DNA of 64,000 bases, taken from the NCBI GenBank assembly GCA_963555705.1, contig OY743179.1:23134692-23198691 (forward strand), written 5' to 3'. Below the pieces are notes generated by a model. That model was not told the origin of the DNA. It did no database searches and worked only from the letters and a program-made list of their open reading frames with translations. The position numbers and the translations under genes are program-made. Origin of the DNA: Ligustrum vulgare. Its lineage: Eukaryota; Streptophyta; Magnoliopsida; Lamiales; Oleaceae. Every line of letters begins with the position of its first letter. The first letter of the stretch is position 1. Positions 1 through 10,881 of this stretch are shown piece by piece.

Positions 1-125
1 AATATAGAATCATTTTGGTTAGAAAATGGTCTAAGTAGGATTGTGAAGCAGTATAAGAAGTATGTTATCAATGGATGTAGGCTTAGAATTAAATCCGTGG
101 ATGGAAGACACAAAAATCAAAAATG
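1..125 (+). pseudogene. CACTA transposase C-terminal fragment (DUF4216-like)
   Basis: One frame starting at base 1 is open for about 40 codons and contains GLSRIVKQYKKYVINGC followed by a basic stretch. This resembles the 'W..GL.RRV..Y..YIINGFRFHT' segment before DUF4216 at the C-terminus of TNP2-type CACTA transposases, and the CACTA gene at the right of this window has a comparable YSGYIINGHRFHT segment. The match is short and the frame is lost after about base 125, so this is a relic at best. It lies directly upstream of the MULE pseudogene and continues off the left edge. Confidence 0.4.
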
Positions 126-328
126 TTATTTTTTTAACTATTATTATTATTTTTCATTACAATAGCTATTCTTTTCCCTATATATATGTTCATTTCGTAC
201 TCAATATTCACACAAAAAAATTTCATATTGTTCCAAGTTCTCAATACTAAAATTTTTTATATTCTCCACAATTTCAATAGAATTATTTCTTCTTTTTCTT
301 CTTCTTTGTTCCAAAATTTCACAAGTAA

Positions 329-510
329 ATTGATGGCGAAAGTAACGTGTTTGTGCCATAAGTAACTCTCGATATACTTCCACGGGAAGGATAGAGATAC
401 TTTTCTATTGATGAGGCATTCGAATTCTACAATACGTATACAAAAGCAAGTGGATTTAGCGTGTGCCATCATTGTAGTAAAAACAGAAAGGATATGGGCG
501 AGACTTGGTG
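329..510 (+). pseudogene. FAR1-type MULE transposase pseudogene 1, N-terminal piece
   Basis: The reading frame from about 329 gives NVFVP, two stop codons, then SIDEAFEFYNTYTKASGFSV, the typical start of a FAR1/FHY3 DNA-binding domain. MULE pseudogene 2 at 23843 begins with the homologous EGDDNVFVPQVT. The probable start codon reads ATT here instead of ATG. In autonomous Mutator-like elements of this class the protein binds the element ends and carries out cut-and-paste transposition. The frame stops at TGGTG (506-510), the target site of the TRIM insertion, and resumes exactly at 3342 without loss of phase. Two in-frame stops, the lost start and two large insertions make it non-functional. 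Confidence 0.8.
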
Positions 511-639
511 TGTAACGACCCAGGTCCCACTTAACTGGCTGTCCTGGCCGTTAGATGATGGCGTACTGTCCCCACTGTACCAACACGAGTCTTTTCAGTA
601 TGCTTTATCCTTACTCGCACGCTCCCCCCAGAAAACTTC
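511..639 (-). repeat. Partial Cassandra-like LTR (outer end)
   Basis: This is collinear with the first ~130 bp (plus-strand order) of the full LTR at 3060, including the shared blocks CGGTTAGATGA-like, ACTGTCCCCACTGTACCAAC and CTTTTCAGTATGCTTT. Homology stops at AGAAAACTTC, just before the 5S-derived part, and unrelated DNA follows. It keeps the authentic terminus and target duplication, so it is the outer end of the integrated unit. Confidence 0.75.
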
Positions 640-2649
640 TCTAAACACCAAAAACAAATATAAATGATTAAGAACAACAAAAATCACAAAATAAACACAT
701 TTTGCTTTACTCACTGATTTATGGATGAGTCTTTAGAAATTTTCCTGCATTTATATGTTATTTAAGATGCTTACTGATTGTGATGTAAATATGTGAAAAA
801 TGGGAAGTTTTGGCTTAAAAATCTTAGAAATGGTGAAATAATAATCTGCCTACATTCTATGTTCCTTGTTTTGTATATCTAAGTGCTATAAATGTCTTTT
901 TATGTTGAATCTATTAGAAATAAGATTTGGGTTTTCTTTTTGAAGGGCTGAAATAGGAGTTTAATTGAGATTTGATATTCTTAATATATCTAAATTCATG
1001 ATCTTAACTTGTTCATACAAGCATGCCTCAAAAGTTGATTTCTAATAATAAGGTTAATCACGCATACATGTAAATTGAGGTACAATAAGTTTATGACTTA
1101 GGAAGTAACTTAGACTTCATAAATTTACCAGAATTTCAGATTTTTGGTTAGTTGAAAATGTCTTGTATAGTGCTATTGATAGCTTCCTGCAGCTTGTTGT
1201 TTAGTATAATGTCATGCTGTTGACAGCCTCCTGTAGTTATCCGTTTTACTTGGATTGAGTATAACATTAGAAAGTGTCTTAATACTGTTTCAGATTCTTG
1301 AATAATGTTCTTTTAACAGTAAGGTATTTTCAGATTCTAAATATGGTCATTCAAGAATATTTTGATGTATTTCAGATTTATAGAATAGTTATAAGCTTCT
1401 TAGTTCAACTATATGCCTATGTACATGATTTAAAGCTGATTTCAGATTTTAATTACAGCAGCCTATGAGTTACTAAAGTCTTATAAAGCTAAAAAAAAAG
1501 TTTATTCTTGAGTATATGAGAATTTACTTGGCACACTTAGTTGCTACTACTTCTATTATGCTAATTTGAAGGAACTATACTTGCATGTATTATTGAACAA
1601 GAATTGGTATCAAAGCCCATGTTTATTGATTTTGAAGACTTGATGATATGATATTCATGCCTATCAAAAGTCCTTACCCAGGTATGCATCTTTAGTAGCT
1701 ATGTTGGTTATTATCTCTTATGTATAATCTAAATTATTAAGTTTTGTAAGAGATAGTTTAATATTGGAGATTTTGATTCATTAGTAATCTTGGGGGCAAT
1801 ACTTACCAAGGAAGGAATTAAATCTTAGACAGAGTATGAAACATAGGAGATTATTTCAACAAGTCAAGAATTATATACATGCACGAATCCTGCTTGGGGG
1901 TAGGAATTTCATTCCAATAGGTAGGAAAAAAAAAAATAGGCATTAGTCATTTCTACTTGAGATCAATGTTTAAATCATCAAACAAAAGTAGAAGGGAAAG
2001 TCTACTTTAACCCTTTCCTTCAAACACAAGAAGTTATAAAGTTTACAGTGAATTCCATGACGTTGAAGTTAGATTACACCTAAATGACTAAGAATCTTCA
2101 GACTTTAGGGCTATTACCGTAGCCTCCAAATTGGATAGACGCTCTCGCATCTCCGTTTGAAAAACCCATTGATTAACCATAAAATCCTTCCAATCTGATG
2201 GAGTGGGAGGCATTGAACCATTAAAATCATCAATTTTTGGAATAGATGAGCTCCCCACTTTCTTAATCATTGCCCATCTACGAGAATAAAACCTGCCCTA
2301 GCTAGAGATGCAGCCCCGATTTGGCAACTTGGGTGTAACGGAATCATGGTTTCCCCTCCCATATCCACGCCTAACCTAGTTAATAAGTCAGTAATCAAAC
2401 AACCATAGGCATATTTCTTGTTAACATGCACAACACATTCCACCATGACCGACATTATTAAACCACATAAATCTAAAGCTCGACCCTCTACAATGTTACT
2501 CATCATCCATATATCCTCCAAGGATAACCCCGAAAGCCTACTAGTGCGCAAGTTCACCACGTTGACCAGAATAAGATGCAACAGTCTCATGTCCTTCCCT
2601 AGTTTCTAGACTTCCTTACAAGGTTTACTCAAAGTTGCATCCTCAAAAA
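640..2649. other. Non-LTR cargo inside the TRIM
   Basis: About 2 kb of AT-rich DNA between two LTR copies with no similarity to the TRIM interior. No intact gene was found. The plus strand around 1604 reads TTGGTATCAAAGCCC, which resembles a tRNA-Met primer-binding site, so part of it could be an LTR-retrotransposon leader, but no LTR pair was found. The right quarter holds the minus-strand coding relic described at 2088-2609. The word TTTCAGATT recurs several times between 1130 and 1450. Confidence 0.5.
2088..2609 (-). pseudogene. Relic of a 'putative plant transposon protein' domain
   Basis: Two overlapping minus-strand frames give a 107-codon stretch (2590 to 2267) followed by a 60-codon stretch (2270 to 2088). 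The first contains KKYAYGCLITDLLTRLGVDM. This resembles the pattern 'hydrophobic isolate, P.LIT.Lc...GV' seen in the large plant-only family usually annotated as putative plant transposon protein, often found inside retrotransposons. The second has a C-terminal coiled-coil-like segment, RERLSNLEATVIAL. The phase change and lack of a clear start show that it is broken. It lies wholly inside the TRIM cargo. Family assignment is by eye and tentative. Confidence 0.4.
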
Positions 2650-2917
2650 CCACTTAATGGGCTGTCTCGGCCGTTAGATGAACGCACACTGTCCCTACTG
2701 TACCAACACGAGTCTTTTCAGTATGCTTTGTCCTCACTCACATGCTCCCCGAGAAGACTTCCCAGGAGGTCACCCATCCCAGAATTTCACCAAGCTAAGC
2801 ATGCTTAAATGTGAAGTTTCTAACGATGGACTTCAGGAAAAGAAGGTGCACCTTGTTAGTGTGAGTAGTACCTATCATTTCTTTTAAGTTTTCTTAGTTG
2901 AGGTATTACAATTACCC
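2650..2917 (-). repeat. Cassandra-like LTR, inner 3' copy
   Basis: Nearly full-length copy of the LTR at 3060-3336, lacking about 16 bp at its left end. It contains the 5S-like block with CCAGGAGGTCACCCATCCC (5S rRNA sequence, antisense) and ends GAGGTATTACA. On the minus strand the preceding interior ends in a purine-rich tract with TAGGGGGTAAT, the expected polypurine tract for this LTR. Confidence 0.8.
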
Positions 2918-3059
2918 CCTATTAGACTCGCGACGTCCTTGTCGTGCTTAACCCATCTGAAGATCTGTTGCCAGGCGTTGGGATTCTAGAGGTGGCTCCC
3001 GCCCTATGGTGTAGTATTTAGTTCCCGATTTTCGGCTAACGGCCGTCTCTGATACCATT
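2918..3059 (-). other. TRIM interior with primer-binding site and polypurine tract
   Basis: A 142-bp non-coding interior. Its right end reads CTCTGATACCA on the plus strand, the complement of TGGTATCAGAG, a match to the 3' end of initiator tRNA-Met used to prime minus-strand DNA synthesis. Its left end carries the polypurine tract (CCCCCTATTA on the plus strand). The interior is in the short range expected for TRIMs and codes for nothing. Confidence 0.8.
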
Positions 3060-3336
3060 TGTAACGACCCGGGTCCTACTTAACAGGCTATCCCGGCCGT
3101 TAGACGACGGCGTATTGTCCCCACTGTACCAACTCGAGTCTTTTCAGCATGCTTTGTCTTCACTCGCACGCTCCTCGAGAAAACTTCCCAGGAGGTCACC
3201 CATTCCAGAATCTCTCCAAGCTAAGCACGCTTAACTGTGGAGTTTCTAACGATGGACTTCCGAAAAAGAAGGTGCACCTTGTTGGTATGAGTAGTACCTA
3301 TCATTTTTTTAAAACTTTCTTAGTCTGGGTATTACA
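3060..3336 (-). repeat. Cassandra-like 5' LTR with 5S rRNA-like domain
   Basis: 277 bp, TGTAACG...ATTACA. Bases ~3170-3300 resemble an antisense plant 5S rRNA gene (CCCAGGAGGTCACCCAT, then CAAGCTAAGCACGCTTAAC, GGAGTTTC), which includes the internal promoter region. In Cassandra elements this 5S module is conserved and may be transcribed by RNA polymerase III. It is not a functional 5S gene here: it is mutated and its flanks are LTR. Confidence 0.8.
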
Positions 3337-3341
3337 TGGTG

Positions 3342-4420
3342 GAAGCAATTTACTTGTTCAAAACAAGGGAAGATCGATCTTCGATGGAAAAATGACAAAA
3401 ATCACGAAAAACCAAGGATCGGGGAGAGAAATCGATCGCACGCGAGAACAGAGTGTAAGGCACATATGTTGATGGCGAAGCGTTTAGGTGCGGACACATG
3501 GGGTGTCACATCTTTTTTTGAGCAACACAACAACCCTCTTAGCTCACAAGATGATCTCCACTTTCTATGCTCACACCATGAATTTCCAGAGGCAAAGAGG
3601 TGCCAAGCTGAACAATTTTCTATAGAAAATGTCCAATGTAGTAGCAAATATGAATCATGGAGGTGGAGATAGGTGGGCCTTCGTCAATGGGATTCCTCGA
3701 GCGAGATGTCAGAAACGCTCAAAGGGACCAATGTGGGGATTTTATGGGGCACGATGCGGAAACATTTCTGCAATACATGGCTAATGAGAGGCAACGGGAT
3801 GAGAACTATTTCTTTGTACACGAGACATTTGGTGACCAAATATACGTTTTTGGGTAGATTCTGAGTCACAAAACAATTATGCTATATTTGATGAGTGTAT
3901 TGTGTTTGACATAACATACAACACAAATAAATATGGAATGATCCTTATGCTATCCGTTGGAATTAATAACCATCATCATACAATGTTACTTGGTTGTAGC
4001 CTCTTGAGCGATGAGATGACAGTCTTTTGAGTGGTTTTTTGCAATTTCTTGGAAGTGATGCCAACACACGATGCCCCAAGACTTATTATCACAGACCAGG
4101 ATCAGGCGATAGGTGTTTCTGTATCTAATGTTTTCCCTTCTACATTCCATCGATTGTGTTTGTGGCACATTACATATAAATTTTCTGAAAAATTGGGACC
4201 CGTATTGTATGCAGTGCATAAGGGTATCCTAATGAACATAATTCATCAGTCAGAGTTTAAGGCGGAGTTCAAGAGTAGATGGTGGGCATTGATGAGTAGC
4301 ACTACTTTGGGAAGTAACGAATGGCTGCAAAATATGTATGCGATACGAGGACGCTGGGTACCGGTGTACGTGAACGATTATTTTTTAGGTGGGATGTTGA
4401 GCAGCCAACGTGTCGAGGTG
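3342..4420 (+). pseudogene. FAR1-type MULE transposase pseudogene 1, middle piece
   Basis: The frame resumes after the TRIM with the rest of the FAR1 DNA-binding domain, ending GVTSFFEQHNNPLSS (an HNH-like zinc position). It then gives EIGGPSSMGF and FLQYMANERQRDENYFFVHE, typical of the linker and start of the MULE catalytic domain. After a stop near 3857, the catalytic core continues with the acidic motif RLIITDQDQAIG and the following FPSTFHRLCLWHIT, both characteristic of MULE transposases (the second catalytic aspartate and the C/H...W.H motif). Stops and small shifts occur near 3660-3680, 3857 and 4028. The piece ends at AGGTG (4416-4420), duplicated at 16033-16037 beyond the Athila insertion. 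Confidence 0.85.
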
Positions 4421-5937
4421 TGTTCGCTACAAATACACCGCAAGTGCACGAGTCGCATACAAGTGATAGTGGACTAATTGAGTCCGGTTTATCGATCCCA
4501 CAAGGATTGTCTATTTCAACTACACTCTAGTATAATTAATTTTAACAAGAAACACACACAATAAAAGTTTGTTTTGAGAAAGTTTTCGTACTAGAATTAA
4601 AGTTGCAATTATAAATAAATAAATAGAAAAATGTGATGAATAGATGATAAAGGAGTGTTGGGATTCTTGATTCTACTTGACCATTACCTAATTAAATTAT
4701 CAACAAGCAAATAGAAATGCAATTCATTAATCATGTTAGACCCGATTTTCCAAGCTTAGTCAATTACCTCTCTCGAGTGAAATCAACCCTAATTAGTGGC
4801 ATTAACCTACTATATCTTTATGTCGATTAAAAACACACCAATTGCATTAAACCTTTGTGAAAATAGCTCAATGGGTCATCTAGGGTTTTAGGTATATCTC
4901 TATCCTAAACAAGAACCTAGAGCAAATATTGTATTGATCTAGAATACACAATAATTTCTCAATAATTGCACATCCCATGAAACCTAAGCATAAATGTGGC
5001 CACAATAAATGCTAGTCAATAAATACAACAATAAATGCACAAGATAATAAAAAGCTTAAATTCTTAATACAAACATTAAAATCAACTAAGCTAGGTCAAA
5101 CTTCATCAATAATCCCAACACAAAATAGTTTAGCCCATAGTGAAATAACAATAAAATGCAAGAATTAAATACATCATTTCAACTATGAAGTAAAATAAAT
5201 AGAGAAATATGAAGATTAAGCAAAAACACTTCCCTTCACCAATGGTTCTTGCTTCAAAATATCACTATTCTTCCACAATAATGTTGGTATTTCTCCATTT
5301 AATCAATATTCATCAACTATACTATACAAACTCAAGAGAAATTACAAGATAAAAAGGATAAAATAAAAGAGAGAGAGAGAGAGAGAGCTAGGATTTTCTT
5401 GAGTTGAAAAGAGGAAAAAAAGTGATTCAAAATTTGGCCAAAACCACCTCAAAAACATCCCAAAAATCGCTAGATCCGCGTCCTTCAGCATCTGGGCCGA
5501 ATCGGGTCGCACCGGGTAGGCCCAGAATTCACTTCAAAATTTTGACCACGCGATCGCTTGGTTGAGGTGAAAACTCTCGGGTTGAGTTTATGCCTGAACT
5601 CGCGAGCGCGACAGACTCATAACCACGCAATCGCGTGGTTGACCTGAGTGATGATTTTGCAGCTTGATCGTCTTTTGGTGATTTGCAATTAGGTCCTCCA
5701 TCTTTCAATGTAGATCAACTTGGTCCTCATACTTCGGCTCTTTGATGGATTTGACTCTTTTCTCCTCAATTTCTTTAAGTATTCATCCATTTAGCTTCTT
5801 TCTTGTGCTTTCTCCATGAAGTTGATTGTTAAACCTATTTAACCACAAAATATGCACAATTAAGTAGGTATTTGTCCAAATTGCTCAAAAAGTATTACTA
5901 AAAATATATGAAATATGCATGTAAAATGTACTCAACA
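4421..5937 (-). repeat. Athila 3' LTR
   Basis: Collinear with 14493-16032. It lacks about 23 bp relative to the right LTR: one of two neighbouring CGCGATCGC units has been lost, consistent with slippage or recombination between short direct repeats. A GA microsatellite (near 5370) and a CG-rich palindromic block (near 5550-5640) are present in both LTRs. Confidence 0.93.
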
Positions 5938-7741
5938 AATACCTCCAAACTTGAACTCTTGCTCGTCCCGAGCAAGAATATTCACATGCATCAACAAAAA
6001 ATGACAAAATGATCAAAGATGCTAAATAGCTCGCAATCTTCCATGAGTGTGAAATTTCATAATTAATTCACAATTATGTTCCCAAATAATGCTACAAAAA
6101 TGAGTTTGGCTTATCCGATGTTCGATTGGTGCGTGTGTGTATAGCCACTGTCAATCGTCAATAAGATTCAAGAATGTTGATGAGTAAAAAGGTTTCAAGT
6201 CAAAACTATCCCACCATTAGTGGTCAATTCTTTCCTTTCCCACTAGTGACATTCATCCCCTAATAAATAATTTTCTTTCCAATCCCGGGATGCAGTTTTA
6301 GAGGGTACTACTCAAATCACTCTTTCTTTTTCCACTAAAGTATGGGTGTGTTTTACCGACAAACTCGACAACCTAGAAGTGCAGTGACTCTCCACTAATG
6401 AGTGCTTCGACATTCAAGTTTATACCAAGCAATTCAAACCCACTATTCATCTAAGTCCTTATGCAAGTACAAATGCATGATTTCTAATAACTAACATGAT
6501 GTTTGCAGTGACTTCCCCACTCCCTTAAGCTTTCTAATTGACCCATGTAGCGAGCTTTAGGTCGGCAGCTCCCCGATTTTTTTAGATCAAAGGGTACCAG
6601 GTTTCAAAATACCCCTACGGACTTATTAACTCGAGTAAAAAAGGCTACGAAGTGGGGTAGACTTATTAAGCGAATGCAATGATAATGTGCTTTTTTTTTT
6701 TTTTCAAGTGTGTGTGTGATTACCCTACTCATTAAGCTTTCTAATTGACCCATGTAGCGAGCTTTCGGCCAGTGACTCCCAAGTTTCAAACTTAAGACAC
6801 CAAGTTTCAAGATACTCCTACGGGCTTAATAACTCGAGTCAAAAAGGCTTCGAGATAGGGCAATGCAAAAATTAAAATGGGCTTAGAACTCTAGCATATG
6901 GTCATTACTTGGCTTATACTTGGCAAAAGATACTCCACACAAAAATTTACTTCCACATGCATGGAATCACCACACGTCTAGGCCGTCTCCTTTCCGGGTC
7001 GACCACCCCCAAACTTGTCTTACATTAGGATCAAGAGATTTAGAGCATTAGGAAACATTTGAAAGGTTGATACAAATAAATAATACAAGCTCACAACCTA
7101 GTTCATCTACTCCATTACCCTCTTCGCCCTTCAACAATTCCCAAACTCACCGACAATCAAACATGACTATTGTGCTCAATGTACATATGATCTTACATGG
7201 ATAAGCATTTAAAGAAAGTAGCACAAGTAGCACATTTGGTCATAACTCATGAATTAACAACAATTTCAAACATCAAAGTCTTATAAGCCGGCAAGGCTAT
7301 CTAGCATGTCAATATTCTCAACAAAATAAACAATTTCAACCATCAAGACATCAAGGGCCGGCAATGCAATGTAAAATGTTCATAAAGCACATGATCCCAA
7401 TACCCCCAAACTTAAATCAAACATTGTCCTCAATGTTGACAATGGCATAATAACAAGAAAGGAATGGGTGATGGAACTTCCCCGGATTGATGCGTGTATG
7501 ATGTTCCAAATTGACCTAAGCTTTGATTATCTTGATACGACAATCTCCCCCAAACTTTTTGAGGACAAGGTTGCTTAGGATTTCAAAAAGAATTTCGAAC
7601 CTACAAAAGTTGGTGATTAACCAAGTTAGACAAAATAAAAATGCAATAAGTAAATATCAACAAGTAATTAAAAGAGTAGAAATTTGGGTTGCCTCCCAAA
7701 AAGCGCTTGGTTAAAGTCGTAAGCTCGACTTTTTGATACAA
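5938..7741 (-). other. Athila 3' non-coding region with polypurine tract
   Basis: Between the integrase end and the 3' LTR lie about 1.8 kb with no convincing gene; no env-like frame remains. The complement of ACCTCCAAACTT at 5942-5953 gives the purine-rich primer AAGTTTGGAGGT immediately before the LTR. A second CCCCCAAACTT-type tract occurs near 7400. The region also holds a tandem duplication described separately. Confidence 0.7.
6520..6865 (-). repeat. Degenerate tandem duplication in Athila 3' region
   Basis: Two copies of a block containing AAGCTTTCTAATTGACCC, ATGTAGCGAGCTTT, a TTTCAAAATAC-like stretch, CTACGG(A/G)CTTA and AACTCGAGT, starting near 6528 and 6735. The copies have diverged. 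Non-coding. Confidence 0.7.
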
Positions 7742-9468
7742 TTACTCCGGGTTTGCAAGAGGGATGGATGACTTCTCTTTTTCATAATTACCCCCCAAGT
7801 ATGGCTTCAAGCGTTGCCTATTTACTTTGAAGTTCCCTTTACTTCCATGATAAAGTTCGATCACTCCATGTGGGAAGATTTGAGCAATGGTGAAAGGTCC
7901 CGACCATCTAGAGCGGAGTTTACCGGGGAACAATCGAAGTCTTGAGTTGTAGAGAAGTACTTGTTGCCCAACTTGGAAGTCCCGCTTCAAAATGTTCTTG
8001 TCATGCCACCTCTTTGTAAATCCGAGCATTTTCATATGATTCAAGGCGGAATTCATCAAGCTCATTGAGTTGGAGTAATCTTTTCTCTCCGGCCAACTCC
8101 ATATCAAAATTTAAAACTTTTGTTGCCCAATATGCTCGGTGCTCAAGCTCAACAGGGAGATGACATGCTTTACCAAATAGGAGTCGAAATGGAGACATAC
8201 TAATGGGGGTCTTGAAAGCGGTGCGGTATGCACATAATGCATCATCCAATTTCTTGGACCAATCTTTCCTCGAGGCATTCACCGTCACTTCAAGGATCTT
8301 TTTCAATTCTCTATTTGAAACTTCAACCTGCCCACTTGTTTGCGGATGATAAGCTGTGGATATTCGATGTTTGACCCCATACTTGGTCAAAAGTGAGTCG
8401 AAGAGGCGGTTACAAAAGTGTTTTCCTCCATCACTAATGATAGTTCGAGGGGTACCATAACGAGTAAAAATATTTTTCTTCAAAAATTTCACCACCACTC
8501 GAGCATCATTTGTGGGGAGTGCCACCGCTTCTACCCACTTGGACACATAGTCTACTGCAACTAGAATGTATTGATTAGAAAAGGACGATGGAAAAGGTCC
8601 TATAAAATCAATACCCCAAACATCGAATATCTCCACCTCTAAAATAGAATTTAAGGGCATTTCATTTCGGTTAGAGATATTACACAATCGTTGGCATCGG
8701 TCACATTTGGACACAAGTGTGTGAGCATCCTTGAATAAAGTGGGCCAATAAAACCCCGATTGAAGAGCCTTTGATGCAGTTTTCACGGCACCAAAATGAC
8801 CTCCATAAGGTGATGAGTGACATTGTTCAAGAATCTTCTCCATTTCCTCCTCGGGCACACACCTTCTCATGATTTGATCCGGACCCCTTTTGAACAACAA
8901 CGGGTCATCCCAAAAATAATGCTTGATATCCGTAAAGAACTTCTTCCTTTGTTGATAAGAGCGGTCCGGGGGAGTAATGCCACTTGCAAGAAAATTCACA
9001 TGGTCCGCATACCATGGCACACTAGCAGCTTGTAGAAGATCCATGATTTGGAAAATTTGCTCATCCGGGAATACCTCACTTATCTCTTCATCCAAAATTT
9101 CCTCGGTTTGCTCAAGTCTAGACAAGTGATCGGCTACAAGACTCTCCGTCCGTCCCCTTCTTGTCACGAATCTCCAAATCAAACTCTTGGAGGAGAAGAA
9201 CCCATCTAATTAACCGCGGCTTGGCATCCTTCTTTGCCAAAAAATACTTGAGGGCCAAGTGGTCGGTATACACAATCACCTTGGAGCCAATAAGATATGA
9301 CCGAAACTTATCAAAGGAAAAGACCACCGCTAGCATTTCCTTCTCGGTAGTAGCATAATTCAATTGAGCATCGGTCAAGGTTCTACTAGCGTAGTAGATG
9401 ACATGCAAGAGTTTGTCCTTCCTTTGCCCCAAAATCGCCCCCACGGCGTAATCACTTGCATCACACAT
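7742..9468 (-). pseudogene. Athila pol 3' part: RNase H and integrase (broken)
   Basis: Reading leftwards: RNase H end ([18 protein letters not shown], then TDHLALKYF), a frame change near 9150, then integrase. The integrase zinc domain shows H-x-H and CDRCQRLC. The catalytic domain has Asp in GIDFIGP (about 8605), Asp in IISDGGKHF (about 8440) and Glu in [11 protein letters not shown] (about 8320), so the D,D(35)E triad is present. It ends with [20 protein letters not shown], typical of Athila and Tat integrases, and after a frameshift near 8050 a C-terminal DNA-binding tail (RWSGPFTI...). In an intact element this enzyme inserts the cDNA. The two frameshifts disable it. Confidence 0.88.
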
Positions 9469-9473
9469 AAGCT
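8907..9473 (-). repeat. Direct duplication copy 1 (RNase H end / integrase start)
   Basis: 567 bp repeated in the same orientation at 10084-10649 with a few substitutions and one 1-bp deletion in the second copy. The pair brackets an inverted segment (9474-10083). Copy 1 is continuous with the full integrase. Confidence 0.9.
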
Positions 9474-10083
9474 TCCTTCAACCGTGGGATTTCTAAGGAT
9501 CCATTGGAGTCTTGCATTGCCCACTCTTTGACTATTGAGGATGATGATCATGAAGTTGAACAAATGGCTCATTACTTGGAGGCATCACCACAATATCAAC
9601 ACAAGAGGGTCCCCTACTTTGAGGAGTTGAAAAAGAGTTCTTCACCACCCCTACCATCTCTCGAGAAGGCACTTCCCCCTCGAGCAAAAGCCTCTTCCTT
9701 CTCATTTGAGGTATGCTTACTTGGGGGAATCTTCTACCCTTCCGATTATTATTTCTAATTTATTGAATGAGGTGGAGGAAGACAAATTGTTTCGGGTATT
9801 GAGGGATCACAAGGAGGCTATTGGATGGACCATCTCGGATATTCGAGGTATTTGCCCTTCGTTATGCATGCATAAAATTCTTATGGAGGATGATTTCAAA
9901 CCGTCGGTGGAGCATCAACGTTGGTTAAATCCTAACATGAAGGAAGTGGTAAGAGCCGAAGTGGTGAAATGGCTTGATGCGGGTATTATCTATTCAATCT
10001 CGGATAGTGCATAGGTGAGCCTGGTGCAAGTACTGTCGAAGAAAGGAGGTGTAACGGTGGTGGAGAATGAGAATAATGAGCTT
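9474..10083 (+). repeat. Inverted copy of the Athila protease-RT linker
   Basis: The plus strand here encodes GICPSLCMHKILMEDDFKPS and RYAYLGESSTLP, which are encoded on the minus strand at 11416-12022 in the main gag-pol frame. It is therefore a second copy of that linker, inverted. It differs from the local copy by scattered substitutions and has a stop codon (TGCATAG near 10012) where the other copy has Trp. Junctions show only 1-2 bp of shared sequence. It is most simply explained by template switching during reverse transcription, possibly from another family member. Confidence 0.9.
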
Positions 10084-10649
10084 ATCCCAAAAATAATGCT
10101 TGATATCCGCAAATAACTTCTTCCTTTGTTGATAAGAGCGGTCCGGGGGAGTGATGCCACTTGCAAGAAAATTCACATGGTCCGCATACCATGGCACACT
10201 AGCAGCTTGTAGAAGATCCATGATTTGGAAAATTTGCTCATCCGGGAATACCTCACTTATCTATTCATCCAAAATTTCCTCGGTTTGCTCAAGTCTAGAC
10301 AAGTGATCGGCTACAAGACTCTCCGTCCGTCCCCTTCTTGTCACGAATCTCCAAATCAAACTCTTGGAGGAGAACAACCCATCTAATTAACCGCGGCTTG
10401 GCATCCTTCTTTGCCAACAAATACTTGAGGGCCGAGTGGTCGGTATACACAACCACCTTGGAGCCAATAAGATATGACCGAAACTTATCAAGGCAAAGAC
10501 CACCGCTAGCATTTCCTTCTCGGTAGTAGCATAATTCAATTGAGCATCGGTCAAGGTTCTACTAGCATAGTAGATGACATGCAAGAGTTTGTCCTTCCTT
10601 TGCCCCAAAACCGCCCCCACGGCGTAATCACTTGCATCACACATAAGCT
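10084..10649 (-). repeat. Direct duplication copy 2 (RNase H end / integrase start)
   Basis: Second copy of 8907-9473, continuous on the gag-pol side with the RT/RNase H region and cut off at its left by the inverted segment, so it encodes only the start of integrase ([18 protein letters not shown]) before breaking. Confidence 0.9.
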
Positions 10650-10881
10650 CGAAGGGCAAACTCCAATCCGGAGCCACAATAATAGGTGCCGTGATGAGTT
10701 TCTCTTTAAGAGTGTTAAAAACTTGAAGACACTCTTTAGAGAAATCATATGTGGTACTCTTCTCAAGTAATGAACACAGTGGCTTCGTGATTTTTGAGAA
10801 GTCTCTGATAAACCTCCTATAAAATTCCGTGTGCCCCAAGAAACTTCTTATGCCCTTTACCGAGGTTGGGGGAGGTAATTT
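10387..10881 (-). pseudogene. Athila RT thumb / RNase H segment (broken copy)
   Basis: In frame with the upstream gag-RT frame but after a TAA at 10882-10884. It reads GHTEFYRRFIRDFSKITKPL and [20 protein letters not shown], the connection and RNase H start of Gypsy polymerases, followed by [20 protein letters not shown], the conserved RNase H Glu region. A 1-bp deletion near 10490 shifts the frame directly after LAVVF. Confidence 0.88.

Larger units (their letters stand above)
511..3336 (-). mobile_element. Cassandra-like TRIM retrotransposon with foreign cargo
   Basis: The unit begins TGTAACGACC at 511, ends GGTATTACA at 3336 and is flanked by the perfect 5-bp duplication TGGTG (506-510 and 3337-3341), so it integrated as one block. 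Its LTRs contain an antisense 5S-rRNA-like stretch, the hallmark of Cassandra TRIMs. On the minus strand the order is LTR (3336 to 3060), a tRNA-Met primer site, a non-coding interior of about 140 bp, a purine tract, a second LTR (2917 to about 2650), about 2 kb of unrelated DNA, and the terminal 129 bp of a third LTR (639 to 511). TRIMs encode no proteins and depend on proteins from other elements. The extra 2 kb is unusual for the family. Confidence 0.8.

Noticed and set aside
1590..1625. Primer-binding site TTGGTATCAAAGCCC of another LTR element
   Set aside because: No LTR pair, purine tract or coding region could be linked to it; kept only as a remark.
2700..3336. 5S rRNA genes
   Set aside because: The 5S-like sequence is internal to LTRs with a primer site, purine tract and target duplication, and is mutated; it is the Cassandra 5S module, not an rRNA gene.
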